Of a stretch of 64,000 bases of DNA, positions 57,592 through 64,000 are shown piece by piece. Made by a program: the position numbers and the translations under genes. The DNA lies in assembly GCA_947685225.1 (NCBI GenBank), contig CANTUV010000072.1, positions 7,750,001 to 7,814,000 of the forward strand. Reading direction: 5' to 3'. This DNA is from Garcia nutans (lineage: Eukaryota > Streptophyta > Magnoliopsida > Malpighiales > Euphorbiaceae). Within the stretch, counting starts at the first letter, position 1, and every line of letters starts with the position of its first letter. Under the pieces are notes generated by a model. It had not been told where the DNA came from and made no database searches. It saw only the letters and a program-made list of their open reading frames with translations.

Positions 57592-60147
57592 TATAATATC
57601 CTAAATGATATCATAAAATTTTGGAAATGCTAATTGTTGAAATTGAATTAAATGATTTTAAGTGTATATATGATTAAGTGGAAAGAAAGGAGAAAGGAAG
57701 TGTGTATATATTGTATATATGAAGATATATACAACATATATAAGTCAACATCTTAATAATAAGGTCAAAAGATATTTTAATTAATTAAATATTAAATATT
57801 GATAGTGGAAGATGATTTTTATTCATTATATTATAATAATATATTAATGCTTGGTGGTGATTAAAAGAGGGGATTTAAGTGCTTAAGAGTAGTGGTTGGT
57901 TTGACTTGTTGATAACCATCTTCATCTTCTTATTTCGTCTCCAAGAGGGCCGATCATCACCATTATCAAAGGGAAAAGAGGTTTTACTTCTTGCTAACTC
58001 AAGCAATTGAAGGATTTCAAGTGATCAAGTTGGAGTTTTAAGGATTTTTCTTCATATTTGGTAAGTTTCCAACTTGTTTCTTTGATTTCCTTTGAGTTTG
58101 TGCTTATGAGTTTGTTGAATGTTTGGTGTAGTTGTGTTTATGGTTAATTTTGGTGTATTTGAGGTTGTTTGGTTTAATTAACTTTTATTTCAGGGTTGGA
58201 TTGGAGAAAAGTTTAAGTTTGGTGAAGAAAATAAGAGTTGTGGATTGTGTAAGTTTTGAGTTGTGAAATATGGTTGTGATTGTGTTTTGTTGCTTATAAT
58301 TGAGTTGCTTTAATGTTTATGCAAGTTTATCATGGTATGTTGATGGTTTTGGTTGAGTTTAGGTGGTTATAAGGTTATTGAAAGATAATAGTTGGTTGTG
58401 GTATTTTTGTGTCGATTTCAGGTTTTTGGCATGACATGCCCAGTAGCACGGCCATGTCTTTGGGCATGTCGTTGGTTCTATTTTCAGTGTTGGTGACATG
58501 AGCAGTGACACGCCTATGTCACTGAGCGTGTCACAGCTTTTGTGTAGTGGTAGTATTGAGACGTCCAGTGCACACCCATATCACTGAGTGTGTCATAGCT
58601 TCTGTGTTGGAGGAGAATTGACATATGCAGTGACACGTCCATGTCACTGAGTGTGTCAAAGCTTCTATGTTGTGAGTTTAGGGCACGGTCAGGGACATGC
58701 CTGTGTTGTTGAGCATGTCAAATGTAGAGTTTGCCCTAGATAGTTCTCTTTCTTATTTCTTATGTGTATCACTAAGTAAGTTTGTATAATCACATTTGGA
58801 TTAGGTTTTGAAGAGATTTGAGTTGCCCCAATCCAAGTGTTGAAGGATATCTTGGAAGAGGAGATTGGAGTTGGTGTTTGTTGCTCTTAGAGGTAAGTAC
58901 AAACCTTAAATGATTGCATACATTTACATGACTTTGGGACTTAAAACTTTTGGTTAGAAAATGTGTTAAGTTACCTACTATATTGTTGGTGTATGAGAAT
59001 AGTGCTATGATTTGCATAATATGAACTATGTGAAATATATAATGATGATTCAAAATGTATGGATAATGCAATTTGTTATATATACACTAATGATAGTGTG
59101 TAAAGCCATTGATGATTGTTGCACTAATATAAATGAGTTATTTGAGGCATTGTGCCTAGATTGATAATGAGAAAATGAAAAAGGGTTTGATAATGAAATT
59201 AAGAAAGAATTGTGTGCCTAGTATGTCATTCAATTTTCAGAGTTTTGTTGTTGGTGGCATGCCTAAAAAGTAACAATCCCTTGAATCTGGGTTGGGCTTG
59301 GTCCTTGAAGCTTAGTTGGGTGTTACATGATGTAGCAGACTCTTGAAGTGGGCCTAGTCCTTGAAGCCTAGTTGGGATGTTACATATGAGGTCATCCTTA
59401 TTGTGATTATGATTCGCCTTCGGGCTAGAGAAGTGTGATTATTGGACCAAAGCAATAACTCTAGAATTTGAATGGCATATTAGATCTCTTTCGGCCCATG
59501 CTTGTCTTTGCTTTAATGCGAAATACGAACTATAAAACAATTGAGCAATATAATGAGATATAATGTTATAAGTTGTGGTATCCATATGTGTTGTGCATTA
59601 GCATTGCAATTGAATAATATTGTTATCAAGGTTTGTACCACTAAGCTTCTGGCTTAGTGCGATTGTGATTTATTGCGCAGGTGACAAGGTAGATCCGGTT
59701 GAGCCGGAGAGTTCAGCTAAACCAAGTCGAGTCTAAGCTTGAGATTGTGAGAGCAGTGTTGATTTGGACATCAAGCTCAGAGATGAACTGCCAGCATATA
59801 TAAATTTCTAGGCTTGAGATTGTGAGAGCAGTGTTGATTTGGACATCAAGCTTAGAGACGAACTGCCAGCATGTATAAACTGCTGCTTATTAAATAAATG
59901 TTTTGGATAAACTTTTGGGTAATGAAGATATATATATATATGTATTTTAACAAGGAATGTTTTATCTATTAATTTTTATAATATAAGTTAAATGTTTTAA
60001 GTTTACTCAGATTGTAGAAATGATGATTTGATGTTAAAGTTAAAGATTGGTTTGTTTAAAAAGTTTGTGACATTCTTATATCCGGTATACATACATTACA
60101 TATGTGGGTGTATGTGGTGTACGTATATGGGGTACAAGGGTGTTACA
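57592..60147 (+). repeat. 3' LTR of chromovirus
   Basis: Starts TATAATATCC (TG changed to TA). Follows the 5' LTR throughout, with an insertion near 58000 and a deletion near 59880. Donor-like sites 58061 and 58893, palindromes 58425-58720. Confidence 0.95.
58425..58720. repeat. Palindromic module, chromovirus 3' LTR
   Basis: Same units as 50980-51275 with independent decay, mostly at CpG (for example ACATGCCC for ACACGCCC). Confidence 0.85.
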
Positions 60148-61057
60148 TAGGGCTTGAAGAAAGCTTGATTAGAGTTGAAGCTTGAGAAAGTTACATTTCA
60201 TCTTTCAAAAGGAGAGCCATTGATTCAAGAGGTCTTGGAAGTTGTTCATCATACATCAAGGTGGAAGCTAGGAGGAAGACAAGTAGTCCAACTCTTGGCA
60301 TCTACAAGGGGTTTTTCATATTCTCCCTTTTAATTCATTTCTATATTGTTGTTGTTTTATTATGAACATTAATATTACAATGTATAATTTTGATTTGATG
60401 AATACTGAGATGGATATTAGTTTTAAATTGTTGATGAGCTAATTTACTCATGTATTGGGTTGTAGTATATTTTATTAGATGACTTGACTTGATAACTCCA
60501 TTAGTATACCTTGTTGTTGGCTTATTGCATTGGATTGAATGTTAGGTTGATAGATTGGGCACCTATTAATCACTTAATATTGAATGATGGACCGAGAAGT
60601 GAAATTCGATATTGGAACTATATAATCAACTACCCTAAGAATGAATTATAAATATAAGTTCTAGGGTTATTAATTTGCAATTTTAAAATAATTGGTTGTT
60701 GTTAATTCATGACTGTGAAAACTAATGAATTGGTAATTACTAATTTAATTCAGGGGACAAATTAAAATACAAGGTTATATTAATGGATAATTTGAGAATT
60801 AAGCTTTGATTTAAATTTACCTAACCCTAGGCACCATTCCTAAAATTGAATTGATCTTGTACAACCATTACACACATTAATTTTAAATTAAAATTGCTTT
60901 TCACCATTCCAACATATCACACTCTTGCTTTTAAATTTACTTGTCAATCAAACTATTGCAAAATAATTCCTTCCTTGTGAGACGACCTTGGGGCGATCAC
61001 CGTTGCTATAATTATCTCATATACTTGCGAGTGTCGCTTGTAGTAGTGTTAGTCAAG
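60148..61057 (+). repeat. Athila/Tat-type LTR, second part
   Basis: Begins with the second TAGGG copy. Its layout parallels 11800-12695 of the Athila-like LTR (GATGAGCTAATTTACTCATG, GAACTATATAATCAAC, then CTTGTGAGACGACC and ACTTGCGAGTG near the end), without close identity. No gene. Confidence 0.65.
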
Positions 61058-62084
61058 TGTATGGGCGAGGATTTTTGCCTCCACTCCCAGTGATATAGTT
61101 CTTGCGACTTCAGCATTGTTTAGGCTCAGGACCTTAGAGAACACAAGCCTAAGCCAAAAAAAAAGGAGTCGCCACCCGGACGGGCTGAGAAAGAGAAAGG
61201 GGTGGATGACTAAATTCCTAAGGAATCCCTAACCCACTAATGGGTTCAAAAAGTTAGGTAAGTGTGGGGAAGTTGAGAAATGGCCCAGCAGCCCACAATG
61301 CCCGGTTCATTAGAACCGGTCTCCTTTTCAGGTCTTAATATTATAAAATTTTTAAATATAACGATATTATCCACACTACATGTGATTATAAGAATAAATA
61401 AATACTTTATTAAAATCACAACAATGTCCAAACAAAACAAATAAATGGACACCCATCCAAGGATGAAAATATGTCCTTACATCATCCATAGCTAAAACTA
61501 AATAGGACACCCACCGAAAGGTGAAAATGTGTCCTTTACATTAATTTCAAAATATGAAAATAATTTAAATTACATAAAGATTAAATAATGAGGTACCCAA
61601 TCATGGAAACATACCTCTTATAATTTTTAATACCAAAATAACAATAATAAAGAAATCATCCATCCATAATAAAAAAATCAAATATCGAAATTAAATAAAT
61701 CAATCATCAAAACATATAATAAACTACATAATCAAATTTAAAATTAAATAAAGTAATAAATGTATAAATTTAGGGTTTTGGAATTTTAATAACCAAATTA
61801 GTGTTTTTAAATAAAGGGAGTTAAATACAAAGTCTTATAATACACAAATAAATATTGACCCCTTCGACGAGCCCATACGGCGGTCATGCTAGCTGGTTAA
61901 CTAGCAGGGGTCAAGGGTGCAACTCCCCTTATGGGATCATAAGATTTTGAAAATTGGCTTTTAGGGTTGTAGGTTTTGGTGTTGAAAATTAAGATTTTAG
62001 GGTTTAAGATTTAGAAAATAGGGTTTTGGGATTTTTTAAAATTAGTTTACTGGATAGGGCTTTGGATGTACTGGTTAGGGTTTA
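61058..62084 (-). repeat. Tat LTR, interrupted at 62085
   Basis: The conserved Tat end block (GAGGATTTTTGCC, CTCCCAGTG, GGGGTGGATGACT, GGTTCATTAGAACCGG) from 61058, then AT-rich LTR body with TTAGGG-like words to 62084, where a chromovirus-type LTR starts. The U3 end is outside the window. Contains an unusual GC-rich foldback at 61855-61931. Confidence 0.85.
61855..61931. other. Nested foldback unique to this Tat LTR copy
   Basis: TTGACCCCT (61855-61863) pairs perfectly with AGGGGTCAA (61906-61914); inside, GCTAG (61888-61892) pairs with CTAGC (61901-61905); outside, AAGGG (61913-61917) can pair with CCCTT (61926-61930). GC-rich in AT-rich DNA and not seen in the other Tat LTRs here. Confidence 0.8.
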
Positions 62085-64000
62085 TGTAATATCCCAATGG
62101 ATGCCCTAGAAGTTTTAATATAATTGTTGTTTATTGGAATTAAAATGTATAGGTGTATTGGAAAGAGAAAAGAATTCAAAAGAGAGTGTATATGTTGTAT
62201 ATATGGAAATATATATAACATATACACAAGTCAAATGGATGGTCAAAGGAAGAAGATATTTATTTTGTTAATTGTGAAATTACTAAAAAGGGCATGTAAG
62301 TTAAAGGAAGTTAAAATAAATGGAAGAGGGTATTTAGGTAATTTTCTTTTTAAATTGCTTGGTGGAGGTTTAAAGAGATGCAAAAGTTGACTTTACTTCT
62401 TTTACTTTTCATTTTTCTTCTTTCCAATTGCTTGGCCGGCCATCCCAAAGACAAGAGAGCAAGAGAGGGTTCTTGAGTGCTAAAATCAAGTTGAAGGAAG
62501 AATCAAGTGATTGAATTGGAAAATCTTGAAGTTTCATCAACCTTGGTAAGTTCTCTCTCTTGATTTCTTTTGTTATTTGAAGTTGTGTAAAAGTTTGATT
62601 GTTGATGTTTGAAAGTAGGGTTGTGTTGATTGTAATATGTTGGAATATGTTTGATTTAATAGATTGTGGTGTTGAATTTGGTTTAAAGATAAGAAGTTAA
62701 ATTAGTGTTAGTTTTGGAAGTGTAGAGTTGAGTTTGAATTAGGGTTTTGAGTTGATAAATGTGGTAGATGTTGAGTTTGGTTAATTATTTTCATAGACTT
62801 TCATGTTGTTTGTGTTTGTTGGAGTTGTAAGCATAAAATATGTGAATTTGGTCAGAAACAGAGGCATTTTGGATGCCACGCCCGTGGCCTTGGTTGCCAT
62901 GGCCATGGAGGTTTGGAGTAAAGGAGGCAGAAGTGTTTTCTAACCCACGCCCGTGGGGGTTGGGGTGGCCACGGCCGTGGGCTCTAGCATGGGGTGTTGA
63001 TTTGTAATGTTTGTTATAAAGGTCTAAGATGAGGTTAATAAGTGATAAATTGTATTAGAATTCATGTATTGTATCATTTTTGGACTAGGTTTTGGAAGAA
63101 GGTGATTTGCCCTAATTTGAGAAGTGAAGAATTTTTGGAAAAAGGAAGTGTATAGCTTTGTATAAGTGGTGCTTAAGGTAAGTACAAACTACATTATTGC
63201 ATACATTCATATGATGTTGGAATTTAAGACATATATGATTGTAAATGTGTTAAGAATTCTAATGCATTGTTGATGCATACTAGTAATGTATGGTTTGGTA
63301 TAATGTGTATGTTGTGGTGAGCATGAAAAAGATGTGTTAATGTTATTTGCTGCATATACACTTTAATGATGAATTGATTAATGTGATTTGAGATATAATG
63401 ATTGAAATGAAATGAATAGAGCATGTTGATTATATGATGATGAATTTAAGATATATGTTCAATGTAATGAATTATGTGTACTTGAATAATGAAGTGTTAT
63501 ATTGTGAATTGAGATGTGAAGCCATTGTGATTGGCTATGGTGATTCAAATGAGATGTGAAGCCATTGTGATTGGCTATGATGACTCAATTGAAATAGGTG
63601 GGACATGTTTGCCTAGATGATGATGAGAATTGAGAATGAAGTTGATAATGAATAATAAATGAATTGTGTGGCTAATGTGTTATTCCATTTTCAGAGTTTG
63701 TTGTTGGTGGCATGCCTATAGTAACACTCTCTTGAAGTTAGGTTGGCTTGATCCTTGAAGCCAAGTTGGGTTGAAGTTTAACATGTTTTACTCCCCTTGA
63801 AGCTTGGTTGGGTCTAGTCCTTGAAGCCTAATTGAGATGTTACAACCCTTGAAGCTAGGTTGGGTTTGGTTCTTGAAGCCAAGTTGGGTTGATACTTAGC
63901 ATGCTTTGTTCCCCTTGAAGCTTGGTTGAACCTAAATCCTTGAAGCCTAGTTGGGATAATGATAATGATAAATGTGATAATTAAACCAAAACATTAACTC
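62085..64000 (+). repeat. Chromovirus-type LTR, partial (runs off the right edge)
   Basis: TGTAATATCCCAATGG start. Donor-like GTAAGT at 62546 and 63178, palindromic module 62875-62980, AGCCATTGTGATTGGCT hairpins (63510-63580), and CTTGAAGCC-AGTTGGG repeats (63730-63955). Its palindromes are those of the LARD-like element, so the two families are related. No coding sequence; the frame at 62124-62390 is a chance frame. Confidence 0.85.
62875..62980. repeat. CCACGCCCGTGG palindromic module
   Basis: GCCACG-CC-CGTGGC (62875-62888), CCATGGCCATGG (62897-62908), CCCACG-CC-CGTGGG (62944-62957), CCACGGCCGTGG (62969-62980). Confidence 0.92.

Larger units (their letters stand above)
50166..60147 (+). 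mobile_element. Chromovirus (Tekay/Del-type) LTR retrotransposon, full length but dead
   Basis: 5' LTR 50166-52741, degenerate iMet PBS at about 52749-52760 (TGTATCAAAGC for TGGTATCAGAGC), gag-pol 52911-57546, PPT 57577-57591, 3' LTR 57592-60147. Perfect target duplication TAGGG (50161-50165, 60148-60152). Inserted in an Athila/Tat-type LTR. Confidence 0.95.

Noticed and set aside
61888..61931. tRNA or SINE head
   Set aside because: The A- and B-box-like words are too close together and no cloverleaf or acceptor stem forms.
62124..62390. 88-codon frame in the right-hand LTR
   Set aside because: It lies wholly within the U3 of a chromovirus-type LTR and is absent from sister LTRs.

Overview
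The window looks like repeat-rich, AT-rich heterochromatin of a flowering plant. It is built almost entirely from LTR retrotransposons nested in one another and holds no clear host gene. The plant assignment rests on primer-binding sites matching plant tRNA-Arg, tRNA-Asp and initiator tRNA-Met, on Tat/Ogre-like, Athila-like, chromovirus and Sirevirus-like Copia proteins, and on a plant-mobile-domain/DUF7745-like ORF. The species cannot be named from the sequence.

Layout. 1-2037: partial chromovirus-type LTR (minus). 2149-6970: 3' LTR, 3' UTR and antisense captured gene of a truncated Tat-like element (minus). 6971-9286: G-poor AT-rich DNA without genes. 9287-11282: truncated Tat LTR, fused to a partial LTR of a second Tat subfamily (11283-11331 plus 16402-17148). 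That partial LTR is split by a complete Athila-like gag-only element (11332-16401, TSD ATCAA). 17149-25332: rest of the second Tat element (Tat-2, minus): tandem-repeat 3' UTR, gag, leader and 5' LTR. 25333-27172 and 47266-49142: the two halves of a decayed Copia pol (minus), split inside reverse transcriptase by a 20-kb Tat-1 element (27173-47265, plus, TSD ATATG/ATACG). Tat-1 itself carries a non-coding LARD-like element (30849-39528, TSD ACTGA) and a solo Tat LTR (40666-42788, TSD GATGG). 49150-50165 and 60148-61057: an Athila/Tat-type LTR split by a chromovirus (50166-60147, TSD TAGGG) whose gag-pol is full of stops. 61058-62084: another Tat LTR, cut by a further chromovirus-type LTR (62085-64000+).

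How the parts work together. Three of the elements (Athila-like, Tat-1, Tat-2) carry gag but no protease, polymerase or integrase, and the LARD-like element carries no gene at all but keeps LTRs, PBS and PPT. They must have depended on enzymes from partners elsewhere. The only pol genes here, Copia and chromovirus, are broken.

Most notable signals. (1) An array of about 13 adjacent short hairpins (34038-34346) inside the LARD-like element, whose stems differ in sequence but stay complementary. (2) GC-rich palindromic modules, different in each family, upstream of the TATA box in nearly every Tat/Athila LTR and at a constant offset in the chromovirus-like LTRs. (3) Coexistence of several gag-only families. 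(4) A captured, apparently intron-containing gene antisense to a Tat element.
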